NCBI GenBank assembly: GCA_028678445.1
Contig: JAJRDJ010000239.1
Location: forward strand, 1-20,598
From: Methylococcaceae bacterium
GTDB taxonomy: Bacteria; Pseudomonadota; Gammaproteobacteria; Methylococcales; Methylococcaceae
DNA: 20,598 bases
Direction: 5' to 3'
In this document: piece after piece, positions 1 to 7,541 of the stretch
How positions within the stretch are numbered: position 1 is the stretch's first letter
How the letters are laid out: each line of letters begins with the position of its first letter
Program-made: the position numbers and the translations under genes
Notes under the pieces: model-generated
Told to the model about the DNA's origin: nothing
The model's database searches: none
The model's input: only the letters and a program-made list of their open reading frames with translations

Positions 1-2
1 AG

Positions 3-77
3 GTAGTGGCGGGCATTCCGGACTTTCTCGCCGAGGTCATTCGGCTCCGGGATGAACTCAGGCGAAGACTGTCGTGA
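3..77 (+). CDS. C-terminal end of a HEPN / nucleotidyltransferase-substrate-binding-like protein (partial)
   Basis: Only the last 24 codons lie in the window, in a frame open from the left edge to a TGA at 75-77. The peptide reads IPDFLAEVIRLRDELRRRLS at its end. This resembles the final helix of HI0074-type HEPN proteins, where an 'IPxFLE' turn leads into a charged C-terminal helix. A nucleotidyltransferase gene follows 19 bases later, which is the usual partner of such HEPN proteins. In characterised HepT/MntA pairs the HEPN protein is an RNase toxin and the nucleotidyltransferase AMPylates it. The catalytic HEPN motif lies outside the window, so the assignment rests on the tail and the neighbour. 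Confidence 0.55.
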   Translation, partial: VVAGIPDFLAEVIRLRDELRRRLS

Positions 78-96
78 ACCGGGGCGGGTCTTTCCC

Positions 97-486
97 ATGA
101 CTATTCACAACACCTCGGAGGAGGACACTGGCAGCGGAGCGCCGATTGCGGTCAGCCCCGATGAATGGCGCATCGTTCGGACCCTGTTGCGCAAACATCT
201 GCCGGATTGTGCGGTCTGGGCCTTTGGTTCGCGGGCGGGGGGCCAGCCCAAGCCCTATTCCGATCTCGACCTGGCCCTGATTGCCGAACGCCCCATCGGG
301 CTTGGCGTGCTGGCCGCGCTGGCCGAGGTCTTCTCCGAATCTGATTTGCCCTGGCGGGTCGATCTCGTCGATTGGGCCGCGACCAGCGAACGCTTCCGGG
401 ACATCATCCGCACGCGCAAGGTGGTGATTCAACAGCCCGTTGGGCTGACGCAGGAAGCCCAACAGAAGCCACGCGAGACACCTTGA
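97..486 (+). CDS. Minimal nucleotidyltransferase (MNT), probable MntA-type antitoxin
   Basis: This is a 129-residue protein of the DNA polymerase beta-like nucleotidyltransferase superfamily. The signature GS-x10-DxD is visible: GSRAGG starts at residue 44 and SDLDLAL carries Asp56 and Asp58. The third metal-binding acidic residue is probably in VDLVD (residues 88-92). Small proteins of this kind pair with HEPN proteins; the known MntA members transfer AMP to the HEPN toxin and neutralise it. The start at 97 was chosen because the conserved domain begins soon after it. An in-frame ATG at 52 would overlap the preceding gene by 26 bases and add 15 residues without domain character. The Gln/Pro-rich tail (about residues 112-129) looks unstructured. 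Substrate and toxin-antitoxin role are inferred from family and context. Confidence 0.8.
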   Translation: MTIHNTSEEDTGSGAPIAVSPDEWRIVRTLLRKHLPDCAVWAFGSRAGGQPKPYSDLDLALIAERPIGLGVLAALAEVFSESDLPWRVDLVDWAATSERFRDIIRTRKVVIQQPVGLTQEAQQKPRETP

Positions 487-512
487 GCTTCGTGCCCCAA
501 CCCGAACTTGAT

Positions 513-532
513 CGAAGCCTCAATAGGCTTCG
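513..532 (+). other. Perfect 8-bp stem with CAAT tetraloop after the nucleotidyltransferase gene
   Basis: CGAAGCCT (513-520) is exactly complementary to AGGCTTCG (525-532), closing a CAAT loop. It lies 27 bases after the nucleotidyltransferase stop and about 100 bases before the dehydrogenase start. No T-run follows on the plus strand, so it is not a textbook intrinsic terminator. It may stabilise the 3' end of the upstream transcript or separate the two units. I see no convincing promoter between 487 and 628. Confidence 0.5.
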
Positions 533-628
533 GAATGATTGACCACAGCGGACCTTCTCAACGTTTTACTTCAAACCGGAATCCACAACCTTGAACACAA
601 ACGCTCGAAGACCCGCCCGAGATCACGC

Positions 629-1600
629 ATGACAAAACCCAAAGCCCTCGTCACCCGCCGCTGGCCCGCGCCTTGCGAGGCCCGTCTGCGTGAGCATTTC
701 GATGTCACCCTGAACCTCGATAATCATCCGCTGACGACGGCCGAGCTGCAGGCCGCGCTGCGGGACTATGACGTGGTCATGCCCACCGTCTCCGATCGCA
801 TCACGGCCGAGGTGCTCACCGCCGAACCGCTCCGCTGCCGGATCCTGGGGAATTTCGGGGTGGGCTTCAATCATATCGACATGGCCGCCGCCAAGGCCCG
901 GGGGATTAGCGTGACCAACACCCCGGACGTGCTGACCGATTGCACGGCCGACATCGCCATGCTGCTGCTGTTGATGGCCGCCCGGCGGGGCGGGGAAGGC
1001 GAGCGACTGGTTCGTGCGGGGCACTGGAGCGGCTGGCATCCCACGCATTTTCTGGGTACCAAGGTTGCGGGCAAGACCCTCGGCCTGATCGGCTTTGGAC
1101 GTATCGGTCAAGCCATGGCGACCCGGGCGCATTTTGGCTTCGGCATGCCGATCATCTTCCACACCCCGAGGCCAGCCCCGGCGGAGCTTATCGAGCACTT
1201 CAGTGCCCGCCAGCTCGGCAGTCTTGAAGCCGTGCTGAAGGAAGCCGATTTCGTCTCCCTGCACTGCCCCGGCAGTCCGGAGAACCACCACCTCATCAAT
1301 GCCGAACGACTGGCCTTGATGAAACCCGGTGCCATTCTGATCAATACCGCGCGGGGTGACGTGGTGGACAACCAGGCCCTGATCGCCGCCCTGAAGGCCA
1401 GGACCATCAGGGCGGCGGGGCTGGATGTCTATGAAGGCGAACCCGACCTCGATCCGGAATTCCTCACCCTGGACAATGTCGCCCTGCTCCCGCATCTGGG
1501 CAGCGCGACCACCGAGACCCGCGTGGCCATGGGCATGAAGGTCATCGACAACGTCCTGGCATTCTTCCGGGGCGAAGCACCGCCGAACCAGGTCGTCTGA
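629..1600 (+). CDS. D-2-hydroxyacid dehydrogenase, glyoxylate/hydroxypyruvate reductase type
   Basis: This 323-residue NAD(P)-dependent enzyme is expected to reduce glyoxylate to glycolate and/or hydroxypyruvate to D-glycerate in the cytoplasm. The Rossmann signature GFGRIG is at residues 155-160. The family's catalytic triad is present: Arg242 in NTARGDVVD, Glu271 in EGEP, and His289 in LPHLGSAT. After the second beta strand of the nucleotide fold the sequence reads FHTPRP, with no acidic residue to hold the NAD ribose, which hints at NADPH use. The start at 629 matches family length. An upstream in-frame ATG at 539 adds a basic 30-residue leader unlike the family. The stop is only 5 bases from the next start, a glycerate kinase, which supports a hydroxypyruvate/glycerate role. 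The exact substrate cannot be read from sequence alone. Confidence 0.88.
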   Translation: MTKPKALVTRRWPAPCEARLREHFDVTLNLDNHPLTTAELQAALRDYDVVMPTVSDRITAEVLTAEPLRCRILGNFGVGFNHIDMAAAKARGISVTNTPDVLTDCTADIAMLLLLMAARRGGEGERLVRAGHWSGWHPTHFLGTKVAGKTLGLIGFGRIGQAMATRAHFGFGMPIIFHTPRPAPAELIEHFSARQLGSLEAVLKEADFVSLHCPGSPENHHLINAERLALMKPGAILINTARGDVVDNQALIAALKARTIRAAGLDVYEGEPDLDPEFLTLDNVALLPHLGSATTETRVAMGMKVIDNVLAFFRGEAPPNQVV

Positions 1601-1605
1601 CCGGT

Positions 1606-2577
1606 ATGGCCGGCCTGATGGATGCCCTCCGGTGGCCGGATGATCGGCTGGATGCGGCTGAATTCTCCCGGCAATGGCGGATCATTCGTCCGGCCTTCCT
1701 CGAGCGGATGCGAACGCACCGCTTGCCGGAGGCGCTGGCTGATTCGCTGGCGGCGGTCTATCTGCCGCTGGCCACCTGGCTCATGAAAAAAAGGCGGAAA
1801 TCCCCCTTCGTGCTCGGCATCAACGGCGCTCAAGGTTCGGGAAAATCGACGCTCTGCGACTTCCTCGCCCTGATCCTCACCGTCATTCATGCTCAGCGGA
1901 TTGCAGGCTTTTCGATCGATGACCTCTACAGGACGCGGGCGGAGCGTGAAAAACTGGCCCGCGAGATTCACCCCCTGCTCATTACGCGCGGAGTGCCCGG
2001 CACCCATGACGTCGCACTGGGACTGGACACGCTGCGCCAACTGAAAACAGCCACTCACTCGACCCGCACGGCCCTGCCCTCCTTCGACAAGGCGCAGGAT
2101 GACCGCCGTCCTGAGCGAGACTGGCCGCTATTCCGGGGAAGACCCGACATCATTATTTTCGAGGGCTGGTGCGTGGGTAGCCGGCCGCAGCCCGACGCCG
2201 CTTTAATAAAGCCCGTGAATGATCTGGAAAGGCTTGATGACTCGGATGGCGTATGGCGTCGCCATGTCAACGCCCAGCTCAAGGCGGACTATGCCGTGCT
2301 CTTCGCCGAACTGGATGGCCTGATTTTTCTCAAAGTCCCCGGCATGGACAGGGTCTTCGAATGGCGCAGCCTGCAGGAACAGAAACTGAGGGAATCTAGC
2401 GCCAATACCGGCACTCGGCTCATGGATGCCGATGCCATCCGGCGCTTCATCATGCATTACGAACGGCTAACCCGCCACAATCTCGAGGACATGCCGGAAC
2501 GTGCCGATCTCACGCTCCATGTGAACGAATATCACGGATTTTCGCGCGCCGACGTAAAGGCGGCTGCGGGAAAATGA
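1606..2577 (+). CDS. D-glycerate 3-kinase (GLYK-like P-loop kinase)
   Basis: This 323-residue kinase probably phosphorylates D-glycerate to 3-phosphoglycerate with ATP. The Walker A loop GAQGSGKST lies at residues 74-82. It is followed by SIDDLY (103-108), the conserved IHPLLITRGVPGTHD block (121-135), a FDKAQDDR segment (160-167) and FEGWCVG (185-191). These are hallmarks of the plant/yeast-type glycerate kinase and its bacterial relatives, a family close to pantothenate and uridine kinases. The gene begins 5 bases after the hydroxyacid dehydrogenase stop and is almost certainly co-transcribed. Together they would convert glyoxylate-derived hydroxypyruvate to a glycolytic intermediate, as in photorespiratory salvage. 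A second ATG at 1618 is possible. It ends 9 bases from the convergent permease gene with no terminator visible. Confidence 0.85.
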   Translation: MAGLMDALRWPDDRLDAAEFSRQWRIIRPAFLERMRTHRLPEALADSLAAVYLPLATWLMKKRRKSPFVLGINGAQGSGKSTLCDFLALILTVIHAQRIAGFSIDDLYRTRAEREKLAREIHPLLITRGVPGTHDVALGLDTLRQLKTATHSTRTALPSFDKAQDDRRPERDWPLFRGRPDIIIFEGWCVGSRPQPDAALIKPVNDLERLDDSDGVWRRHVNAQLKADYAVLFAELDGLIFLKVPGMDRVFEWRSLQEQKLRESSANTGTRLMDADAIRRFIMHYERLTRHNLEDMPERADLTLHVNEYHGFSRADVKAAAGK

Positions 2578-2586
2578 AGGATACTC

Positions 2587-3366
2587 TCAGCTCTTGAGAC
2601 CGGTGCCACGCCTGAGCAGCCAGAGCGCCCAACCTATCAGTATCAGAACGACCAGACTGATCACACCCAGCGCCGGCCCGACCGGAATGTCGGAAACACC
2701 CAAAAACCCGTAGCGAAAGGCATTAACCATGTAGAGCACCGGATTGCCCAGCGAGACTTTTTGCCAGAACTCCGGCAACAGGTTGATGGAATAAAAGACG
2801 CCACCGAGATAGACGAGGGGCGTCAGCACGAAGTTGGGCACGATGGAGATATCGTCAAAGCTGTTCGCATAGACTGCATTGATGAAACCTGCCAGGGCGA
2901 AGAGGCTGGCGGTCAAGATGAAAACACCCATAATCACCAGGGGATGCAGGAAAGTCAGCGTGGAAAAGAGCATCCCGATGCCCGTCACCACCGCCCCTAC
3001 CGTCAACCCGCGCACTACCCCGCCGCCCACATAGCCCGTGAGGATGATCCAGTTGGGCACCGGGGAAGTGAGCAGTTCCTCGATGTTGCGCTGGAACTTG
3101 CTGGAGTAGACCGACGACACCACGTTGCTGTATGAATTGGTGATCACCGACATCAGCGCCACGCCCGGGACGATGTAGTCCATGTAGGAAATCCCGTCCA
3201 TGGGACCAATCCGGTTTCCTATCAAGGTGCCGAAAATCAGGAAATACAGCGACGTGGTCACGGCCGCCGGCAATACGGTTTGCGGCCAGATTCGCATGAA
3301 TCGGTAGATTTCCTTCCCCAGTATGGTGTTAAAGGCGATCAGATGGCGCATGGATACCGTCTTCAT
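2587..3366 (-). CDS. yadH: ABC-2 type transporter permease, YadH-like
   Basis: This 259-residue inner-membrane protein has about six hydrophobic segments and closely follows Escherichia coli YadH in length and conserved blocks. Examples are KEIYRFMRIW near residue 19, FQRNIEELLTSPVP in the middle, and SFDDISIVPNFVLTPL with YLGGVFYSINLLP toward the end. YadH works with an ATPase, YadG, normally encoded just upstream; no ABC ATPase is present in this window. The gene instead lies 40 bases after the siroheme synthase gene, as the last gene of the nir operon. An internal ATG at 3351 aligns better with YadH's own N-terminus than the chosen start. The transported substrate is unknown; a role in the nir pathway is only suggested by position. 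Confidence 0.85.
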   Translation of the reverse strand: MKTVSMRHLIAFNTILGKEIYRFMRIWPQTVLPAAVTTSLYFLIFGTLIGNRIGPMDGISYMDYIVPGVALMSVITNSYSNVVSSVYSSKFQRNIEELLTSPVPNWIILTGYVGGGVVRGLTVGAVVTGIGMLFSTLTFLHPLVIMGVFILTASLFALAGFINAVYANSFDDISIVPNFVLTPLVYLGGVFYSINLLPEFWQKVSLGNPVLYMVNAFRYGFLGVSDIPVGPALGVISLVVLILIGWALWLLRRGTGLKS

Positions 3367-3406
3367 GCTTGTCCGCGTCGAAAAACTGGCAACAGCCCCT
3401 CACTCT

Positions 3407-4816
3407 TCACGCTTCCCGCCCCTGGGTCTGAAACCAGGTGAGTTTGTCATGCAGCGACACCACATGTCCGATGATGATGAGCGAGGGCGATGTCACCTGC
3501 TGCTGCGTAGCCAGTTCATAGAGGGTGGACAAGTTGCCGGTCACCACCCGCTGGCGGGGGGTGGTGCCCTGCTCGATGATGGCAGCGGGAATCCCGGGGT
3601 CGGCGCCGTGGGCGATGAGTTCATCCCGGATGCGCGGGAGCGCCTGCAGGCCCATGTAGATCACCAGGGTCTGCTGGGGATTGACGAGGCGCTCCCAATC
3701 CACCGTGCTGCCGAGTCCTTCTCGCGAATGGCCGGTGACGAAGACCACGGACTGGGCGTGATCGCGATGCGTCAGCGGTATCCCGGCATAGGCCGCGCAA
3801 CCGGTCGCCGCCGTCACGCCGGGCACGATCTGGAACGGAACCCCTTGCTCCATCAGGGTTTCGATTTCCTCGCCACCACGGCCAAAAATGAAGGGATCCC
3901 CGCCCTTGAGCCGCACGACGCGCTTGCCTTCCCGCGCCAACCTGACCAGGAGTTGATTGATCTCCTCCTGTGGCAGGGTATGGCGGCTGCTGGCCTTGCC
4001 GGCGTCGAATTTCTCGGCATCGGTGCGGGCAAGCCGCATCACCTCCGGTGACACGAGGCGATCGTAAACGATCACATCGGCTTCCTGAATGGTGCGCAGG
4101 GCGCGCAGCGTGAGGAGGTCCGGATCGCCGGGACCCGCCCCGACCAGTGACACGAAACCCACGCCGGCGCTTGGCTGATCGCTACTCTCGGCCGCGAGCA
4201 GCCGATCGAAATGCCGCTGTGCCGCCACTTCCTGTCCGGCAAAAATCAGTTCCGCGAGACCGCCCTGCAGGGTGGATTCCCAGAAGCGCCGCCGCCGCGT
4301 GGCATCGGGAATGGCCGTCTTGACGCGCTGCCGGCAGGCTTCCGCGAGTTTGGCCAGCCGTCCATAGGCGGCGGGTAATGCCGCCTCGAGGCGGGCACGG
4401 ACCAGCCGGGCCAGGACCGGCGAGGCCCCGCCGGTCGAGACGGCGATGACGACCGGGTAACGGTCGACGAGGGCGGGAAAGATGAAGGAGCAGAGCTCGG
4501 GACAGTCGACGACATTGACGGGAATGCCCTTTTGCCGCGCGGCGGCGGCAACGGACTCGTTCACCGCGCGCTGATTGGTGGCGGAAATCACAAGATGAAT
4601 GGCATCGAGATCCCCGGGCTCGAAGCCTTTCCGGCTGAACCCGATCCGGCCCGCATCGGCCAGGGTAGTGAGTTCAGCCCCCAGTTCCGGCGATACCACG
4701 CTCACTTTACCCTTGGCTCGTAACAGGGCATTGACCTTGCGGGCCGCCACCTCACCGCCACCGACGACCAGACACCGCTGCCCTTCGAGCTTCAAAAAAA
4801 TCGGCAGATAATCCAT
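3407..4816 (-). CDS. cysG: Siroheme synthase (trifunctional CysG) in the nirE position
   Basis: This 469-residue fusion makes siroheme from uroporphyrinogen III. The N-terminal precorrin-2 dehydrogenase/ferrochelatase half shows the NAD-binding VVGGGEVAARK (17-27), the catalytic-type Asp104 in NVVDCPE, and the STGGASPVLARLVR block (127-140). The C-terminal uroporphyrinogen-III methyltransferase half starts near residue 220 with VGAGPGDPDLLTLRAL. It continues with VRLKGGDPFIFGRGGEE (301-317) and PGVTAATGCAAYAGIPLTHR. Length matches enterobacterial CysG. In Pseudomonas nir clusters this position is held by nirE, which encodes only the methyltransferase. Here the operon therefore carries all steps to siroheme, the first dedicated heme d1 precursor. 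It starts 3 bases after nirJ stops. It could also serve assimilatory nitrite or sulfite reductases. Confidence 0.93.
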   Translation of the reverse strand: MDYLPIFLKLEGQRCLVVGGGEVAARKVNALLRAKGKVSVVSPELGAELTTLADAGRIGFSRKGFEPGDLDAIHLVISATNQRAVNESVAAAARQKGIPVNVVDCPELCSFIFPALVDRYPVVIAVSTGGASPVLARLVRARLEAALPAAYGRLAKLAEACRQRVKTAIPDATRRRRFWESTLQGGLAELIFAGQEVAAQRHFDRLLAAESSDQPSAGVGFVSLVGAGPGDPDLLTLRALRTIQEADVIVYDRLVSPEVMRLARTDAEKFDAGKASSRHTLPQEEINQLLVRLAREGKRVVRLKGGDPFIFGRGGEEIETLMEQGVPFQIVPGVTAATGCAAYAGIPLTHRDHAQSVVFVTGHSREGLGSTVDWERLVNPQQTLVIYMGLQALPRIRDELIAHGADPGIPAAIIEQGTTPRQRVVTGNLSTLYELATQQQVTSPSLIIIGHVVSLHDKLTWFQTQGREA

Positions 4817-4819
4817 GAT

Positions 4820-6028
4820 TCAGACCAACAGCGTTGCAGCCGGACTGACTTCGACTCGCGGGCGGTCACGGGACACCAGCCCGATTTCCGCATCGCTCAG
4901 ATAGCAGCCCGGGTCTTCGGCCCAGGCATCGCCGGTCATCTGATGGGCGCGCACCCGGGTGTTGCCATTGCAGATATCGAGATGGGCGCAGACGCCGCAA
5001 CGCCCCTTGACGGGCCGGGGGCTTTGTTTGAGCCCGGCCATGAGAGGATCGGCAACATCCGGCCAGATCTGTGAGAAGGGCCGCTCGCGGACATTGCCGA
5101 GGCTGTAATGCCACCAGAAGGTGTCCGGGTGGACGTTGCCCAGGTTGTCGATGTTGGCGATATTGACACCCGAGGCATTGCCGCCCCACTGCTGCAGCTT
5201 GGCACGGATCGTCTCGGCATGCGCGGGAAAGCGTTGTTCCACCCAGTGCAACAGGTAAACGCCATCCGCATCGTTGTTGCCGGTGACGAATTCGGCGGGA
5301 CGGCCGGACTCCAGCCGCCGCAGACAGGTGTCAAACAACCGGTCCATCACGGTGCGGGTCATGGCAAAAACGGCATCGTCCTTGCGGTTACGGTTGCCGC
5401 GTCCGCCATAATTGAGGTGCGAGAGATAGAACTTGTCGACGCCCTCGGCCTCCATCAGCTCCAGCATCGCCGAAAAATCGTGGTAGTTATTTTGCGTCAG
5501 GGTAAAGCGCAGGCCGACCTTGATGCCGCGTTCCCGGCAGAGGCGCACTCCCCGGAGGGAGGCATCGAAGGAACCCGGGCTGCGCCGGAAGGCATCGTGC
5601 GTGTCCTTAAGGCCATCGAGGCTGACGCCCACATAGTCATAACCAATGGCGGCGATAGCCTCGATGTTGTCGGGGGTGATGAGGGTGCCGTTACTGGACA
5701 GGCCCACATAGAAACCCATGCCCTTGGCCCGGAGCGAGATATCGAAGATATCCTTCCTGAGCAGCGGCTCCCCGCCGGAGAGAATCAGCACCGGGACCCC
5801 AAAGGCCTTGAGATCGTCCATCACCGTGAACACTTCGCGGGTGCTCAGCTCCCCGGGAAAATCAATATCGGCCGAGGTGGTGTAACAGTGCTTGCAGGTG
5901 AGATTGCAACGCCGGATCAGGTTCCAGATGACGACCGGCCCCGGCAGGGTTCTGCGGCGGGCCGCTGCGGGCAGTTCCGCGGCGGGGGGTTCAAGCAACT
6001 CGGCGATGTAGTGGCTAACGCGAAACAT
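4820..6028 (-). CDS. nirJ: Heme d1 biosynthesis radical SAM protein NirJ
   Basis: This 402-residue radical SAM enzyme is expected to remove two propionate side chains from 12,18-didecarboxysiroheme on the way to heme d1. The CxxxCxxC cluster motif CNLTCKHC is at residues 41-48, followed by the SAM-contacting GGEP (85-88). A second cysteine-rich region near the C-terminus (GRCGVCAHLDICNGN, then a Cys in PGCYL) resembles the SPASM-like auxiliary cluster site of NirJ and related peptide-modifying enzymes. The N-terminal stretch MFRVSHYI is typical of NirJ. It sits between nirH (32-base gap) and cysG (3-base gap), the same place as nirJ in Pseudomonas. No strong ribosome site precedes the ATG at 6028, suggesting coupled translation. 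Confidence 0.93.
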   Translation of the reverse strand: MFRVSHYIAELLEPPAAELPAAARRRTLPGPVVIWNLIRRCNLTCKHCYTTSADIDFPGELSTREVFTVMDDLKAFGVPVLILSGGEPLLRKDIFDISLRAKGMGFYVGLSSNGTLITPDNIEAIAAIGYDYVGVSLDGLKDTHDAFRRSPGSFDASLRGVRLCRERGIKVGLRFTLTQNNYHDFSAMLELMEAEGVDKFYLSHLNYGGRGNRNRKDDAVFAMTRTVMDRLFDTCLRRLESGRPAEFVTGNNDADGVYLLHWVEQRFPAHAETIRAKLQQWGGNASGVNIANIDNLGNVHPDTFWWHYSLGNVRERPFSQIWPDVADPLMAGLKQSPRPVKGRCGVCAHLDICNGNTRVRAHQMTGDAWAEDPGCYLSDAEIGLVSRDRPRVEVSPAATLLV

Positions 6029-6060
6029 GGGGTGTCAATCTGGATGGGTGGATACTCTGC

Positions 6061-6552
6061 TCAATCGCCAATACGTAACCCGGTCTTTTTCAGAATGCGG
6101 GTGCTGTACAGAATGGCATGGCCCCGGTTATGTTCCCCGAGCAGGGCGGCAATCTTCCGGGCTTCCTGCTCGACCTCCTCCCGGGCACGACCATGGACCA
6201 TGGCAAAGAGGTTATACGGCCAAGCGGGCGGATGGCGTGGCCGGTGGTAGCAGTGACTGACGCTGGCGAGCGATCCTACCCGGGCGCCCAGCTCGTCTAC
6301 CCGATCATCGGGCACGTCCCACACGGTCATGCCATTGGCGGTATACCCCAATCGGTAGTGGTTGGGAACCACGCCAATGCGGCGAATGATGCCGGCCTCC
6401 AGCATCTCCCGCAGCCGGGACATGACGTCATCCGGGGTGAGCCCAAGCTGATCCGCGATGGCGTGATAGGGCCGTGGCACCAGCGGCAAGCCGGCCTGGG
6501 TGGCGCGGATGATGCGGCGGTCCGTGTCATCGAGCGCCTGCTTGACCATCAT
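6061..6552 (-). CDS. nirH: Siroheme decarboxylase subunit NirH (Lrp/AsnC-like fold)
   Basis: This 163-residue protein belongs to the NirD/L/G/H family, which decarboxylates siroheme at C12 and C18. It has an N-terminal helix-turn-helix-like region (DRRIIRATQAGLPLVPRPYH, residues 11-30). An AsnC-type half follows with SHCYHRPR (99-106), WPYNLF (111-116) and VHG (119-121). The same motif set is in NirL, marking the two as one subclass. Despite the Lrp/AsnC fold, family members act as enzymes rather than DNA-binding regulators. It begins 3 bases after nirG stops; ATGs at 6552 and 6549 are both possible. The G versus H names follow gene order in Pseudomonas. Confidence 0.88.
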   Translation of the reverse strand: MMVKQALDDTDRRIIRATQAGLPLVPRPYHAIADQLGLTPDDVMSRLREMLEAGIIRRIGVVPNHYRLGYTANGMTVWDVPDDRVDELGARVGSLASVSHCYHRPRHPPAWPYNLFAMVHGRAREEVEQEARKIAALLGEHNRGHAILYSTRILKKTGLRIGD

Positions 6553-6555
6553 GGT

Positions 6556-6999
6556 TCAGACCTCCAGCCTGAGGCCCACGAAATACTCGGTGATCTTGGG
6601 CATGTCATGCACCGAAAAGCCCGTCACCCGCTCGATGGCAGCCAGAATTTCGTCCTTGCGCTCCGGTTTCTCGGTTGCCAGCACAAACCACAGATTGAGC
6701 GCATGGTCCCTCGCATAGTTGTGGGCTACCTCCGGGAAGGCATTGACTTGCGCGGCGACGCGTTCAAAGTCCTCCTCTGGCACCTGCATGGCACAGAGAC
6801 TCAACGCGCCGCCCAGACGCTCGGCATGGTACATAGGCCCGAAGCGGCTGAGGATGCCGGCTTCCAGCAAACCGCGAAGGCCTTCGATCAGCGCTTCTTC
6901 GCTCAGCCCCAGCCGCTCGGCGGCCACCTGAAACGGGCGTTCGCAAATCGGGAAACCCCCTTGCAGGCCATTGATGATGGCTTTTTCCGCAGCGTTCAT
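6556..6999 (-). CDS. nirG: Siroheme decarboxylase subunit NirG (Lrp/AsnC-like fold)
   Basis: At 147 residues this is the shortest of four paralogous siroheme decarboxylase subunits. The conserved opening GGFPICERPFQVAAERLG (14-31) leads into an AsnC-like alpha/beta half containing HNYARDH (93-99) and LNLWFV (101-106). NirD carries the equivalent NHNYEREH and FNLWFV, so G and D form one subclass and L and H the other. In other denitrifiers subunits of both kinds act together on siroheme. Its start overlaps the nirL stop in an ATGA arrangement (6996-6999), which implies translational coupling and matched subunit synthesis. Confidence 0.88.
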   Translation of the reverse strand: MNAAEKAIINGLQGGFPICERPFQVAAERLGLSEEALIEGLRGLLEAGILSRFGPMYHAERLGGALSLCAMQVPEEDFERVAAQVNAFPEVAHNYARDHALNLWFVLATEKPERKDEILAAIERVTGFSVHDMPKITEYFVGLRLEV

Positions 7000-7541
7000 G
7001 CGGTATCCAGTGGGAGAAGTTCCGGCAGGGCACTGGACGGCGCATCATAACGGGCGCCGCGCTGCTTGAAACAGCGGATGCTGAACAAGTTGGCGAAGGG
7101 CCGGTCACGGAGGCCGCACGCCTCGATGAGGTGCCCGATTTGCGCCTCCACCCGCTGGCGGTCCTTGCCATGAATCATGCAGAAGAGATTATAGGGCCAC
7201 TCGGGGCCACGCCGGGGCCGGCGGTAGCAAAGCGTGACGAACGGCAGTTGGCACATCCTCTGGGCTACTTCGTGCACCCGCTCATCCGGCACATCAAACA
7301 CCACCATGGCATTGGCGCGGTAGCCCAATCGCCGATGCCGGACGATCACTCCGAGGCGCTTGATGATGCCGTTTTGTTGCCACTCGTTGAGACGGGCGAT
7401 GACCTCCGTCTCGCTGTAGCCCACCCGCGCGCCCATGACCGCATAAGGCCGTGACACCAGGGGCAAGCCCTCCTGCAAGACCCTCAGCAGCGCCTGATCG
7501 CGAGGGTCCGGCAATGCTCGGCTGTCAGCAGCGCGGCTCAT
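6996..7541 (-). CDS. nirL: Siroheme decarboxylase subunit NirL (Lrp/AsnC-like fold)
   Basis: This 181-residue siroheme decarboxylase subunit shows EGLPLVSRPYAVMGARVG (24-41) in the helix-turn-helix-like half. In the AsnC-like half it has CYRRPRR (105-111), WPYNLF (115-120) and IHG (123-125). The motifs match NirH closely. Relative to NirH it carries an extra C-terminal tail of about 18 residues rich in Pro, Leu and Ala. It overlaps nirD by 4 bases at its start and nirG by 4 bases at its end, so the three genes are translationally coupled. Acts in the cytoplasm on siroheme supplied by CysG. Confidence 0.88.
   Translation of the reverse strand: MSRAADSRALPDPRDQALLRVLQEGLPLVSRPYAVMGARVGYSETEVIARLNEWQQNGIIKRLGVIVRHRRLGYRANAMVVFDVPDERVHEVAQRMCQLPFVTLCYRRPRRGPEWPYNLFCMIHGKDRQRVEAQIGHLIEACGLRDRPFANLFSIRCFKQRGARYDAPSSALPELLPLDTA

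Noticed and set aside
539..584. Promoter starting with TTGACC at 540 for the hydroxyacid dehydrogenase
   Set aside because: The -10 position at 17 bases reads CGTTTT, a poor match; spacing alternatives are no better.
2578..2586. Terminator between the convergent glycerate kinase and yadH genes
   Set aside because: Only 9 bases separate the stops and no stem followed by a T-run is visible there.
5108..6250. A 380-codon open frame on the plus strand across nirJ and nirH
   Set aside because: Antisense shadow of nirJ; composition is Gly/Ala/Val/His-rich with no domain or ribosome site.
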